Assembly (NCBI GenBank): GCA_008704415.1
Contig: VXIS01000013.1
Coordinates: 248,001 to 312,000, forward strand
Length of the DNA: 64,000 nucleotides
Source of the DNA: Sphaerosporella brunnea
Taxonomy: Eukaryota; Ascomycota; Pezizomycetes; Pezizales; Pyronemataceae
Reading direction: 5' to 3'
Part shown: positions 32,297 through 43,503 of the stretch, in pieces
How the letters are laid out: each line of letters begins with the position of its first letter
Numbering within the stretch: position 1 is the stretch's first letter
Position numbers and translations under genes: made by a program
Notes under the pieces: model-generated
What the model saw: the letters and a program-made list of their open reading frames with translations, nothing else
Told to the model about the DNA's origin: nothing
Database searches by the model: none

Positions 32297-35278
32297 AGAG
32301 AGGTTTGAATCCGTCTGATTGGAAACCACACATTGAATGATGATCAGTTCAAGAAATGCGCTCACGAAAATGTCACCCAACTACTTGAAAAAAGTCTCAC
32401 GGTGCGTCATCTTTCTCCATTAGCGCTCAAGAACCAATGCAGATCCACCAATCTTATATCTATCGTGGGGGATGTGGAGAGGAATAAGAGCAAAGAGGAA
32501 ACTGGAGGGAAATTGCTCCATATCGAAAACACGACTATATAGAAGTATGGAGACTCCGCGCGAGCCTGGAAATTGGATGGGCGGGCAAATATACAGCATC
32601 TTTTTTCGTATATATGCAGGTTCAATGGGCAAATAAGCCCGCTGCTCGAGAATAGAGCAATAGGGGTATTCAAATTAGCGGAATATAGAGCCTTATAGGA
32701 ACGACTGATAAGGATCGTCAAGTTTCAGATCGGGCACCGAATTTCCATTGGGTGCCAGCACTCAATAAAGTTTCACTGATTACTGTTGGACCGAAAGACT
32801 GAAGAGTTTTTTTGTGATGGCGGAGCGCCGCCGCAAAATCTATATACACTGCGTCACGTAAAACCAAGACCACGCTCTGTCATGTCAGACGCAGAGCCCA
32901 AACACTGCTCCGTCCAACAATTACTGCTCTCCCTACATCTTTAGAGCACATCGTAACCGGTGCGAATGAAGAGATTATAAAGGCTCTGAATATCCATGCT
33001 CGCTTTGAGTATCGTGTTGCTGTTGGCACGCTATGTTCCCTTGGTCACGGGTCGCCGCAGCTCTTTTCCGACCATATTTGCAAGGTCCATGACAATCAAG
33101 TATATAAACTTGAAGCTGGCCGCTTGTATGACAGTTTCGCCAAAAAAACTCCACCGCCAGTCCATGAAAGACACTGCAACAGCAAAGGATCGTGATAGAC
33201 AAGAGGAGGCTCAAGGTGCTCGTGCACAGTGGGACAGAGGCAGAGGCAAGGGGCGAGAGCGAGAATACCAGACAGGATCTGAGGGGCGGAGGCGAGGACA
33301 GAGACGTGAGGCGCTATGCGCAAGCACCGCAAAAGCAAAGCTGTCTATCCCCGCGCGACCTAGGCAAACCCCGGCACCACGGGAATCTAGTCTTTTGGTT
33401 GTCGTATAGCCAAAGGCACAACGCGCGGCGCGGCCGGGCGCCCAGGGGATGATGGCACGACACGGCAGGGCTACGGGGCAAGATGGCAGGGCATTGAGAT
33501 GCCTCGGTCGGCAAACTCCCCGGTAGATGCACCGTAGACGCCCGATACACGGTTGAATGCCGCAGGCGCCTGTTTGGATGCCTGCACACCACCTTTGACC
33601 GCCCACCAATCTTATCGGCAATCGCTGTAGCCTGATGGGGGACCCGTAGGCGGTGCGCTATAATTGCCAGGTGCTCCAACTATTGAATATACAGCGACTA
33701 CAGCCACACAGGGAGCGTAGTGAGATCGTGACGAGTAACAGAAAAAAGGGAAAGAAGGCTACAAGTAGACTGCTACGCAATGGGGGTTATGGGTGAAAAC
33801 ACGGAAAATACCACTCAGCTTGCCGGCGAGAAAACCGAAAGTGTGCTGCATGCTGGCTGACCCGGGAACGAGTGGAGCCCTGCACAGGTACCTGAAAAAT
33901 GCCGGCAAGAATGTAAGTTGTCAATAATTTCTCTCAGGCTGCTGTTGAGCTTTGGGCTCCCGAGATATAGGCAAATTCGGGTGGCCTGGCAATGGCGGTG
34001 ACCTCCTATTGGAATCAAGAGATGAACTTTGGCAGGCTGTAGGGCGGTTTCATATCTCACGGTGTACTTCCTCTTGCAAAGTACAAACACGGGAAAAGCT
34101 AGTAGCGCGTGGGGAGGGTGGGATACATGCGGATATGCCAGACATGCATGCCGCAAAACTTGCAGCGAGCGCCTGACAGAGTGATTGCAGAATGCGGAGT
34201 GGATACGTTGTTCAGTGGTGGTGCCGGCGCCATGGATTCCAGCCTGGTTTATGATGTGTGCAAGTTCTATGAAGGTCTCGCACGAAGGAATGCCAGATGT
34301 GCCATCGCGAGCATTGCCCACATATTTTCGTGAAACCTGAATATGATAGTCAAACTGCACAAAAGCCATATCCCCTTGCTTGCGCGTGAGCTTCGTGTCT
34401 TTAGGCATCGGGACCACCTCCAGCCACAATTTCATAGCGATGCCTATAGATACACTGCCAAGGAGCACGAGAGCTGTTTTCATTCATATATGTCCGTCTT
34501 ATGTTTGACGCACCCGGCCGATGGAAATGCATGCAGAGGATTGGGCCGGAATTGAAAGCACCGTGCTGCCACTTGGGATTCCACGCGGGAGTTTGAGGCG
34601 ACTTGACAAGGCATGCTCTCCTGTTATAATCGCGATGGGGTATCGGCTGGTGAGGTTTTGATTTGTGCTATGGCTCTGGAAAAGGACATATAGGGACTCG
34701 GGAAAGGTTTCACAGAGTTCCGACCGCATGTGGTATCTAGACCACTTGGTCAAACGGCCGGTCCCAACGATGGAACACGGGTTTATATGAAGAGGTTTAA
34801 TGATACCTTAATGGTGTTTGTGGTTCATGATCTGTTTCGATGGCAGAATGATGAATTGCCAGTGGCCAACGATAGCTGTGGACCAACGCGATGGCTAACA
34901 ATACCTCTACGCGCCTGGCACAGGAGTTCACTGGGGTTGCGGGGTTGCGGGGTGAGGAGGGGACATCGAAGTCCTGGCAGATCTGTTTGAGCGTGGAGGT
35001 CCCGGAATAAGGCAGGCTCTTTTGATCTGATCGCTATTTCCAACAACTGGAATGTCAGGTTTACGATGTTTTGGCTGGCCATGTTCTCGTACCGGATTTA
35101 GTCACTCACGTCGATCGCCAAACGGGAAGCTGGCTTTCGAGCGCAGGTCGGTCACTATTTTTGAACTTGTGGTAGTAATGCCTTACAAAACTACAGAAAA
35201 AAAAATAAAGCGGCACAAGAGAGCAAAATTCCGTGAAAATAAAATACCAAACTGACCTGCCATATATCGTGCTCACCA
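32297..35278. other. Long spacer, nothing firmly recognised
   Basis: A minus frame at 33815-34483 starts with a hydrophobic stretch but has no recognisable domain. The 33150-33650 block is Arg/Ala-coding GC-rich sequence with overlapping frames on both strands. None is annotated as a gene. Confidence 0.5.
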
Positions 35279-36823
35279 TCATACCTGAATAAACCCAGAA
35301 CGCTGCAGCACACTCTGAGCGGCACTCTCCACCTCAGCACTTTCCCAGCTGTCGTCGCTCTCCTCCAAATCCCAAACAAGCAATTCTTCCACGTCGTCTC
35401 GAACCTTCTTCAGCACACCTCGCCTCATCCGATCCTTAGCAACCCGCACATCGGCCAGTGTCTTATCCGCCAGCAGAATTTCCGCCTCGATTGCCAGCCG
35501 TGCTTTTTCGAGATGTTCCCGCCTTCCGTCCAGTTTCGTCTCCAACTCTTCCGGTTCTCGGTACTTTTCAAGCCTCTGCCGGACTCTAGCTGTCAATCGG
35601 TGCATCGTTTGCACAGCTTGGGGGCTTTGGAGATAGTCAACGTAATCACTCGCTGCTGCAAGGAGATCGAAAAGGTCCTCGTCGGTGATTGGCGTGCGAT
35701 GTGTGGCAATGTCGCGTATCCAGGCAATGTCCCCGGGCGGGTCTCCAAAGCCTTCGATCACCTCGATGTAGTCCGGCAGCTCAGCGGACGACGAGGAGAT
35801 CCATTGCCGCTCCGCCGCGAGCAATGGCCAGATGCGGGTGATGAAGGCGTGGCAGTGGAATTCGAGGAACGACTGTAATCGTGGCAGAATGAGATGCTGC
35901 AGGGCGGCGGGAACGATTGGCGAATCATCCGAAGCGACTTCTGACGGCGGAGGTGTGCAAAATGGCTCAGTAGTAGTAGCGACGCTCTCAGCATAAGGTA
36001 CCGGAATCGTCGGGTGCGCTCCCGGGCTCGGGCCAGACGCTGTGGGGGTCACATCGCCGTCGCGATGTTTCGTTTTTTGCGGTGCTTGCGGCTTGAGTTC
36101 CTCGTCTCCCTGCTTTACGAAACGCTCCAACCACTGCCGCTCTGCTGCCGGTAAAGAAATCCGGTACTCGACAAGCCATAAGCTCTGTCTAACCTCGGTA
36201 CTCCATACCTCCTCATCTTTGCCTGTACGTGAATCCCGATACGAAAGTGATCCATCTCTTAGTACAGCATGTCCAGTGACTGGGAACCGAAATTTGATCG
36301 CGCTGGGGTGGGACCTCTTCCAATACTCGATCCAATACTCCGCAATAACGTCTTGTTGTCCAAAAATCAAGTCTTGCCGAATCCACGTATCACTAGTCTC
36401 CCCATAGCCCGCCCATCGGACTAGGTAATGAAACGCTTCATCATCAATCCGATGCTTGAGGATACGATCAAGGGGAAAAAGCCATTGATCCCACAGGCCA
36501 CCGTGCATGCAAAGGCAGATCAAGAGGTTTCCATTCTGCGCCACCACTTTGTACCGCTCCTGCAAAACACGGATCGTGCCACAGCGCACTCTAGTTTCCA
36601 ACTCCTTCCCAAAACTTCCGTCGTTTTCTCTCAGCACGTCCCGGAGCCTCTGAAGTGCATCGATTTTCGTCTTCCGCGGGCGACCGGTGGTTGGTAAGGT
36701 CAACACCTCTGGGATTTTCGGTTCGCAAATATTGAGTAGATTGCACAGGCCGACAAAAGTGCCGTCATCTTGGATAGCATGCTGAATGGCGAGCCAGCGG
36801 ACGTAGATACCCAGGTAATCCAT
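35279..36823 (-). CDS. Chromodomain protein with C-terminal coiled coil (514 residues)
   Basis: A single exon. Residues 118-168 form a chromodomain: PLDRILKHRIDDEAFHYLVR, then W-A-G-Y, then SDTWIRQDLI and a final helix with I-A-E-Y-W. The aromatic W/Y positions and the W-x-G-Y turn are kept; the usual N-terminal aromatic of the cage is not obvious. The helical N-terminus (1-100) has no recognised fold. A Pro/Ser/Thr-rich linker (about 235-310) follows, then a helical region and a long charged coiled coil (about 415-480), and an acidic end. Chromodomains read methylated histone tails (H3K9 or H3K27) or target retroelement integrases. No integrase or reverse transcriptase is adjacent, so this is a stand-alone protein. 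A role in heterochromatin or genome defence is inference only. Confidence 0.75.
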   Translation of the reverse strand: MDYLGIYVRWLAIQHAIQDDGTFVGLCNLLNICEPKIPEVLTLPTTGRPRKTKIDALQRLRDVLRENDGSFGKELETRVRCGTIRVLQERYKVVAQNGNLLICLCMHGGLWDQWLFPLDRILKHRIDDEAFHYLVRWAGYGETSDTWIRQDLIFGQQDVIAEYWIEYWKRSHPSAIKFRFPVTGHAVLRDGSLSYRDSRTGKDEEVWSTEVRQSLWLVEYRISLPAAERQWLERFVKQGDEELKPQAPQKTKHRDGDVTPTASGPSPGAHPTIPVPYAESVATTTEPFCTPPPSEVASDDSPIVPAALQHLILPRLQSFLEFHCHAFITRIWPLLAAERQWISSSSAELPDYIEVIEGFGDPPGDIAWIRDIATHRTPITDEDLFDLLAAASDYVDYLQSPQAVQTMHRLTARVRQRLEKYREPEELETKLDGRREHLEKARLAIEAEILLADKTLADVRVAKDRMRRGVLKKVRDDVEELLVWDLEESDDSWESAEVESAAQSVLQRSGFIQV

Positions 36824-38468
36824 CGCCGCAGTGTTGTCGGGACTAATGTTCGTGATGGGGACACGTCAAGTTCTATGGCAGGAGTCGTTGCAAGGCGAAA
36901 GAGGTGGAATGCGGGGGGCTGGGCTGTGTTTGCTTTCGCGCGGGATGCGGGGTTTGCGTTACACCGTGGCTGTGCTGTCCGGCAGCATGCGTGTGCTTTG
37001 GTGGTTAAAAGGTGTGGTGGGCGCCGGGCTTCCATTGGCCACAATTCCGCGGGCAAACACACGGTTTGGGAGGCCGTACGTCGAAATACAGTGCTTTTTT
37101 TAGATTCGGGGTAACTCTACCCATACCTACCGAGTAAACTTGTAATGACATCGCACCTTCCGCCGCCCCCGTTACCTCCCCCTCGTACCTAGACCAGGCT
37201 ACCTATCACTACAACCCTTACCCGCCAGGTACTATCCGGTCACCATGGCGCCCACTCAGAGTCCCGGGCACTGCCGGTGGTATGTACACAGAATGTACAC
37301 AAACTCAGAAGAGTGACCAGCAGTCTTCCTATATTAGAGGTCGGAGTTGGTCGCCACCGAACAACCTGTACTATGGTAGCCCAAATTCCTGTTGGGGTAC
37401 CCAAGCGGTATGAGCGGCGACGAATGTCAGTTAGTATAGCAGGTGTCTTAGGAGATGAGTTTTCTGCAACAAGAAAAAGCGGTAGCATTTCAGATTATTC
37501 GGACGCACGAGTGGCAGATTACTGGTAAGTCGTGAAAGTCTCGCATTCCGCCTTCGTTCCCAGTAAATCAAATCAACCAACAGTCCCGCAGGCAGCCGCC
37601 GGAGACTAATAACTCAGTATTCGACCGGGATTTACGATGTCGCGATGGCCCGTTGTGTTGGGGAGGCTGCGGCTGTTATGAAACCGGGAGAATATTCATG
37701 AGTTTGCTCAGGACGGCCGGTAAACAGATCTAATGAAAGAAGACAATCAACGTGCCTGTTCGAGATGCAACCGCGAGCAATATTTATGACTGGAAGCTTC
37801 CCCTGGAAGATGCATCTGCAATCGCAAGAGGATACGGACTCATGAGTCTTACCCGCCGCCAATCGCCTCGGGTTAACTGAAAGCCTCGCCATTCTCAAAT
37901 CAAATATTGGGCGGAAAAAAAACCACCTGCCGTTCCAACAGCGCAACACCACAATAGGACCGCTTCCGCGAGTTGAGCGGACGAGACAGTATGCCTACAT
38001 ACATGCCGTGGGCAGGATTCCCGAGGAGCCCGCGAAGCTACAGAATACCTACATTCTGCGTGTTCACGGACACAGCACGCCTATAAGCTGTGATTCTACG
38101 GTGTGCAGGATACCCGCGGAAACAATATGCCAGTGACTTCACTTCCAACCCACGACCAGTGACATGAGGCTATAGCAATCAGGGAGATTTGGCAGGCGAC
38201 TGGCGGTAGGACATAGAGGCAAATCGAGAGCGTGGGAGCAGCCCGAACAGATGATTCCACTCTCTTGGGGGCAAACTTGGACTATAAACCCGAGCAAAAA
38301 CAGATGAAACTCGTTAACGTTACATACTCATGATTCCATTTCGCAAGCCTCAATTCCTCCTAACTGGGGAGACCGCAATAGGACACCCAACTCCACCTGC
38401 AAAGTGCCTGCATAGGTTACGTTAGTGAGTTCTAGCAATCAACAACAAGGCAGCCGGAACAAACCATC
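36824..38468. other. Spacer between two minus-strand genes
   Basis: Only overlapping short frames. The left part is presumably the promoter of the chromodomain gene and the right part the 3' flank of the BTB gene. Confidence 0.5.
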
Positions 38469-39716
38469 TTAACCCCAGGCTCTCGACGGAAATTCTGAGA
38501 ACTTCAAGCCTTCAACATCCCGCAGGATCTCCTCCATCTTGGTCTTGAGCTTTGGAACCCAGCTGCATTTGGCACTGGTGTGCTGTTTTTTGCCTGAGAC
38601 CGCAGTGCAGATGTGAGCACTAAAATTAGCACTGATGCAGGCACCACAGCGCGGACAATATGTGTAATAGTAGCAACCACACGCTGGGTGGTTCAAGTTA
38701 CCGCTCCCGGTTGGCGGATTGGACTGTCTGCCGCAGTTCAAACAGTAAAGATTCGAACTCGGTGCCGGCGAGTTTTCATACTCCAGAACCACACACTTCT
38801 GTACAACCTCGACGATTGCGTTCACACTGCCGCTCCAGGTCGCAGCACCGCTCACAAGTACACTACGATAAATCAGTCCCAGTTGTAAAGCGTCGCACTG
38901 CTTCAGTTTTTCTGAGCATTGCGGGTTGGACTCCCAGTCGTCGCGAAGGTATTTGCATTCCAGACCGTCAATTTCGGCGCGGATCGCGTTCATGCACTTT
39001 TCTCGGGAGCTTGCAAGGCGTTCTATATCATGTAAGCAAGAATTCAACGTACGGTTGGGAAGTAGCGCACCTATAAGTGCAGCCGGAACAGATTCCGGTA
39101 ACTCCCGTCGTTCCGGTCCAATCACGAAGCCCTTCTGGGTGTCCTCGGAAGCCTCCAATATCAGTGACCTGGAAACCTCGGTGAAGATCGTCTCAGGCCC
39201 GAAGATCCACGAGATTAGAAGCCAATATTCCAACTGTTCTTGCTTCTCGGACCACGAACTGCCTATCCAGGTATTCGCCATCAGCTGCAGCGACTCATGA
39301 AGGAAATATTTATCGCATATGATTGCCACTTGGACCATCTGTTCGACCGAAAGCTTTTGAGGGACCGTCTTAATTTGATAGTGCAGGACTCGAAGAACTA
39401 TCAATAACGTTGCGGAGTCGTCATCCTCGAGCTTCACGACGACAGGTTTATCGCCTGAGGCGCGCGATCGCAATTCGACGGCTTCGGAAAATCTCGATCC
39501 GGAAGAGAGCATTCGATTGAAGATAGAAGAGGCCGCGCATAGAACTTGGGAGTAGACGAGAAATCTCTCGGTTGGAGAGAGCTCAAGTATCACATCGCCA
39601 TCCGGAACGATATCGGTGCAAGGCTCGGGAAGGGAAGCGCGAGTTAACATGGCGATGTCGGACGAAGGCAAAGCTGTGACTGGGGAGCTTGATTCTGGGA
39701 AAACTAAGTCAGACAT
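38469..39716 (-). CDS. BTB/POZ-domain protein with C-terminal cysteine-rich module (415 residues)
   Basis: A single exon. Residues 34-145 read DIVPDGDVILELSPTERFLV, then YSQVLCAASSIFNRMLSSG and, later, LRVLHYQ...VEQMVQVAIICDKY: the fungal BTB pattern (D-V-x-L ... F-x-V-H/Y-x-x-x-L...S-x-x-F-x-x-M-L, then a leucine-rich helix and C-D-K-Y). BTB domains dimerise and often act as Cul3 substrate adaptors. Residues 322-370 hold many cysteines (C-x2-C, C-x-C, C-x2-C-x2-C, H-x-C), so they probably bind zinc. That module is unusual for this class of fungal BTB protein, which often has nothing after the BTB. A telomere-box-like GGGTTAGGG lies about 120 bp upstream of the ATG, inside the promoter. Function otherwise unknown. 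Confidence 0.82.
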   Translation of the reverse strand: MSDLVFPESSSPVTALPSSDIAMLTRASLPEPCTDIVPDGDVILELSPTERFLVYSQVLCAASSIFNRMLSSGSRFSEAVELRSRASGDKPVVVKLEDDDSATLLIVLRVLHYQIKTVPQKLSVEQMVQVAIICDKYFLHESLQLMANTWIGSSWSEKQEQLEYWLLISWIFGPETIFTEVSRSLILEASEDTQKGFVIGPERRELPESVPAALIGALLPNRTLNSCLHDIERLASSREKCMNAIRAEIDGLECKYLRDDWESNPQCSEKLKQCDALQLGLIYRSVLVSGAATWSGSVNAIVEVVQKCVVLEYENSPAPSSNLYCLNCGRQSNPPTGSGNLNHPACGCYYYTYCPRCGACISANFSAHICTAVSGKKQHTSAKCSWVPKLKTKMEEILRDVEGLKFSEFPSRAWG

Positions 39717-40583
39717 TGAAGCGGCTTTATGTGGTGTCGTGGTGGTGCGATGGAAGGAGCTGATGCGGGGTTTGTAGCAGCTGGCGGCTCATATGTACTC
39801 ACGTCCTGCAGGTTCCATTGGCGGTTGTTTGATGGGTTAGGGTATTTTTTGAGACATAAGTATACATGGAAGTTTAGCAAACGGACCCAGTTCAAACAGA
39901 GAGAGGCTTGCACAAGTTGGCAGTAAGTAGAACATACAGCCTCGCGAGCAAGTAAAGGAAACATTACTTAGGAACTACAAAGGGGATGCAAAGGAAATTC
40001 TCTCTCCTCCTTACATCTCCGTCTTCTAAAGGAAATGTGTTCCGTGGGCAGGAAAACTGTCTGTCAAGGAAACAATCGGTAAGCCATCAATGTCCAGGCG
40101 CGCGTGCAGGAACCCCTTGAGGAGTTTGCCTCCCCCCCCACCACCAGCATTTCCCCAGCCCCTCTCCTCCCTCCTCATGATCTTCCCATTCCTCCTTGTC
40201 CCAATCGTTCCTCCCCCAGCCACAGGCTTTCTCGAGTAAAACGTTGTTAAGCATGACCTGCAAGGCACCGCCCCGACTAATAGTACCTTTCCTGTTTACG
40301 CATTTCTGAGTTCTAACGTGGGTAGGGTTGGTAATGGAGCGAGAACCGTTGCGGTTTTGACAGATGTGGAGGGATGTATGGATGCTTAGTGATAGGCACT
40401 ACCAACGACCAGTCGGCGACTGTCGTCAACCGGTCGACCTGACCTGAGAAAGCTTGAGAATCACACGCAAGCCACAGTGGCTTATGTGCGATGACACACT
40501 GACAAAACCGGTGCTTGCAACGCCATATTTCGATACAAGTCCTCATGGACCAATCCATGGTCTGTGCCATCAGGTCGTGAAGC
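39717..40583. other. Promoter side of the BTB gene and spacer
   Basis: It includes the telomere-box-like motif at 39834-39842. No other gene was recognised. A minus frame at 40026-40268 is Gly-rich and unconvincing. Confidence 0.5.
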
Positions 40584-40816
40584 TATGGTGCAAGCGGCCT
40601 TAAACCAACCTGTCGCTCAAAATTTCCCCGACTTCAATAACATCACAAGATTGCGCGACTGGTGGAAGCCAGCGCCTCAGTCTTACAGAGCGCATCTTAT
40701 TTAGGGGACGGGAGGGCTGTTTCCCCAGAGTTCTCACGTGGTGATCAGTTTACTATAAACAGTCGTTGCCGTCTCCACCACCGCCGACGGGTCGGTTTAA
40801 GGCCGCCTGCACCATA
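40584..40816. mobile_element. MITE with 32-bp terminal inverted repeats (233 bp)
   Basis: The left end tatggtgcaagcggccttaa and the reverse complement of the right end tatggtgcaggcggccttaa continue alike (accaacctgtcg / accgacccgtcg). The three differences are all transitions. TA flanks both ends. No coding capacity. It is consistent with a Tc1/mariner-type non-autonomous element. Confidence 0.72.
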
Positions 40817-41448
40817 CCACTTTGTCAAAAGAGAACCATTGTATTGCACCAGCGCTATTATCTCTTGAAAAGGGAACACCCGTGTGGGGACCACACGCCG
40901 CCCGTTAGTTATGGAGGGGCAATACAGAGCTGTCCGGGGTACAGTTGTGCCTCCCGGCCTGAGCCCTCGAGTCAAGCAGTCAAGCCGTGTAGCTTCGAAC
41001 AACACTTAAACTGATTGCCCCTTTATTGGACAGGTTGGCCTCCGGTCGAGGAGAACTACTCTTCATGTTGAACACCGTGATGACCATACGGCGTACTATC
41101 CCTCGTTTATGCTACTTCTCATGCTCCCCCCCCAAAACCTGCGGCCCAGCAACTCACGGCTGTGAGTAGCCATGTCTTAGTCCAAAAAACACCTCCACCT
41201 CTGTAAAGAGGGTACTCGCTCCGCAAGTCCGGTACACTCCATGCCTCCACTCGAAAAGGCCCCAGAAACTCCGCTGCGCTCCTGCATTTGCTTTGGGCTG
41301 GACGCGTGACCGCGATCACAAACTATCGCTCGATTTCCGGGCCATCACAGACCCGTCACTCGGCCTGCCGAGCAAAATTGTGTGCAGATGTCCGTGGGCG
41401 TGAATAACCCTTCACACGACCGCGCAGAGTCTTGTAGTTGCACTTTGC
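40817..41448. other. Spacer, nothing recognised
   Basis: Short frames only. A run of C lies near 41128. Confidence 0.5.
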
Positions 41449-41640
41449 ACTGTGTGTGTGCCTGTGTGTGTAATCATGTTCATTGTCTGGATGCAATCTA
41501 AAATCCCCATCTCTATCCTGTCCGCTGCCTTACAATCATCGATATGCATATATGATCCCATGCGTCAACCTACCAAAGTGAAATTAAGATACAAAAGGAA
41601 AAGTAGAACCACAATCAGCAAAGAAAAAGATAAGCCCAAA
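41449..41640 (-). mobile_element. Retroelement 3' end, copy C
   Basis: On the minus strand it shares gttgacgcatggga, gcagcggacaggata and the (CA)n tail with copies A, B and D. It starts about 5-10 bp after the stop of the 41.7-42.0 kb ORF, so it was probably inserted in, or forms part of, that gene's 3' flank. Confidence 0.55.
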
Positions 41641-41646
41641 ACGCAG

Positions 41647-41997
41647 CTAGTCTGGGTAGAGGGTTTTCACTAACTGCCGCCATTGTCCATTACCTGGTTC
41701 CCCCTTCAGGAATGTCGCCTCGATTGAATCTAATCCCTGTGCGAGGGCCAAGAGTGTGTCTTTGTCTTTCGGGTGTGCTATTTTATTACGGTTCTCCACG
41801 TTGTCTGGCTGCGTGATGAAGGTTTTGAATGAATCGGAGATGCTTGCGCCCATGGCCAATTTAACTTTATCCATGGCCGTCATGTCTCTTTTGCGATAAT
41901 CGGCCATGTTCACCTTTGCCTTTTTTACAAACAGTTCTAGTATCGCACAGGTCGCTAGTGCAAGATTCAACCGGTATGCCTCACTGTCGTTCAGTTA
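41647..41997 (-). pseudogene. Fragment with HEPN-like R-x4-H motif
   Basis: The minus frame is open from an in-frame TAA at 41999-41997 to the stop at 41647-41649 (about 115 codons). It reads AYRLNLALATCAILELFVKK, then KVKLAMGASISDSF and VENRNKIAHPKDKDTL. The R-N-K-I-A-H segment fits the R-x4-6-H motif of HEPN nucleases, and the preceding two helices would fit that fold, but no search was possible. There is no ATG before the middle of the frame, and upstream of the TAA the same frame stays open for about 40 codons. It is either a 3' exon of a longer gene or a gene with a nonsense mutation. The family assignment is tentative. Confidence 0.33.
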
Positions 41998-41999
41998 GC

Positions 42000-43027
42000 T
42001 AGCGTCAATGCGGTACATCGAAACTGCCCTCGTAAACCTGCCAGCACACTTCATTCTCAAGCTTAAACACCGGGAGGAACCTACAGCGCCGCCTTCTTCC
42101 AACGATCCTGCATGTCAACAGCATGATTTACTAGATCCGTTGGGGACAGTTTTTCTAGCTCTTGCCGCGATAACTATTTCTCCGTCAGAATGAAGGCCTC
42201 AGTGATGGTGAAGGAATTACAACTGACCATACTCGGAGAAGAGGCGTTCGGCGATGGGTTCTGTCTGTGTGGTTGTGCGTGTGTTCCTCAGAAGTGCCAC
42301 GGAGGAGAAGTTGGGCGTTGAAGCAGTAGGTAGCGGTGTGCACGAACTATCTTCCATACCAGCACGCAGGATGAGTGCTTATTATATTGGCTGCCTTAGT
42401 ATAGTTTAATATTATCTTCAGCCCGCAAATTTTGAAGGCGCACACGGTTTAGAGTCGTCATCGACAATATACTTGACTTTTTTCTTCAAGAGTGGTTCAA
42501 GTTGAACGTTGAGAATACGATCTTTCATATGAAACACTACAATTGGTTCCGCACCCCCTCGCTCAGCGTCAGGTTGACTGGTCAGCCGAAGATTTGAAGA
42601 TAAATGTCGCCGGGTTCAAACGCGTCGGCGGGTGGAGTCCTTTCAAGGAAAATCACTCGCCCCTGCCAGCTGCCCTGGCTGGTTGGTTTTTTTTGTTCGA
42701 GCCGCAGGCAGGATTCTTGTCCCAAATTCTGCAGCTTTTGGGGCTATAGACAACACGAACAAGAGAGGTGTCTTCAAGTTGAACACTTGTAACCTTCCAT
42801 CGGTCACTCAGCTTCAATGCTATGGATTTGCCAGTTGAACGACGAGAATCGGCGCTTTTTGAAGCTTTGGAACAAACGCTTATCACCACAGACCGAGAAA
42901 GGATATGCCGTCAATGCGGGAGCAAGGGAACAGGTGCTGAGGTACGTAGCGGTCTAAGTTCTATTGAGCGGTTGCGCTTCGGGGTCATCTAACTAGGCAG
43001 TGATGGATGGACCCAGGGGGTTGAGCT
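42000..43027. other. Spacer with a small possible ORF
   Basis: A plus frame from ATG 42823 to about 42993 (56 codons) contains ERRESALFEALEQTL and ICRQCGSKG, with one C-x2-C pair. It looks protein-like but is unrecognised. Nothing else was seen. Confidence 0.4.
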
Positions 43028-43320
43028 GTGTGTGTGTAATAATATTTGTTTTCCGCATGCAACAAAGATTATGGCAGACCCACTTCCCGTCCCCACCCAT
43101 ATCCTGTCCGCCGCCTTATTGATGTGAGCTCATGCGTCAGCAGCAGCAACCCTGACTAACAATCGCACTGAAACAAAAGGGAAAGGCATAACAGAAAAAA
43201 CATTGGAATGAAACAGGCTCGAAAAACTCATTAACTGCCATAGCCACGGCGACCGGATCACTCCTCGTCCTCAACCTCGTTCACTTCCTCCTCGAAACCC
43301 TAACCCTTCACATTGACATC
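43028..43320 (-). mobile_element. Retroelement 3' end, copy D
   Basis: On the minus strand this copy keeps an acidic C-terminal remnant (FEEEVNEVEDEE), the gcctgtttcattcc stretch shared with copy B, gctgacgcatgag, ggcggcggacaggata and a terminal (AC)n tail. It carries a telomere-box-like AAACCCTAACCC at 43296-43307. Confidence 0.57.
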
Positions 43321-43370
43321 GGCATGATCAAGGCACCGGCCTGACGTCCAGGTTATTACGATAACCAATT

Positions 43371-43503
43371 TAGGTAGTGAGGAATTTCTAGTCCTCAACT
43401 GCCAGTAGAGTGCAAGTACAGTAGACTTTCGTGAGTGGGAATACCAGTCGCGACGGGGGAATTTGGTCGCGTACGGGCCGGAACGTATGTATCTGGACGC
43501 CTG
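43371..43503 (-). repeat. Dispersed repeat R2, copy 1
   Basis: The reverse complement of this stretch matches 46626-46755. Shared blocks are ttccggcccgtacgcgacca, cagtcgcgact and ctactgtac(t/c)tgcactcta. Most differences are transitions. No coding capacity. It may be a solo terminal repeat of some element. Confidence 0.65.

Noticed and set aside
33815..34483. 222-codon minus frame with a hydrophobic N-terminus
   Set aside because: I looked for FKBP-like or secreted-protein features. The similarity is limited to a few residues, and the second half is a His/Pro/Leu mix typical of non-coding sequence.
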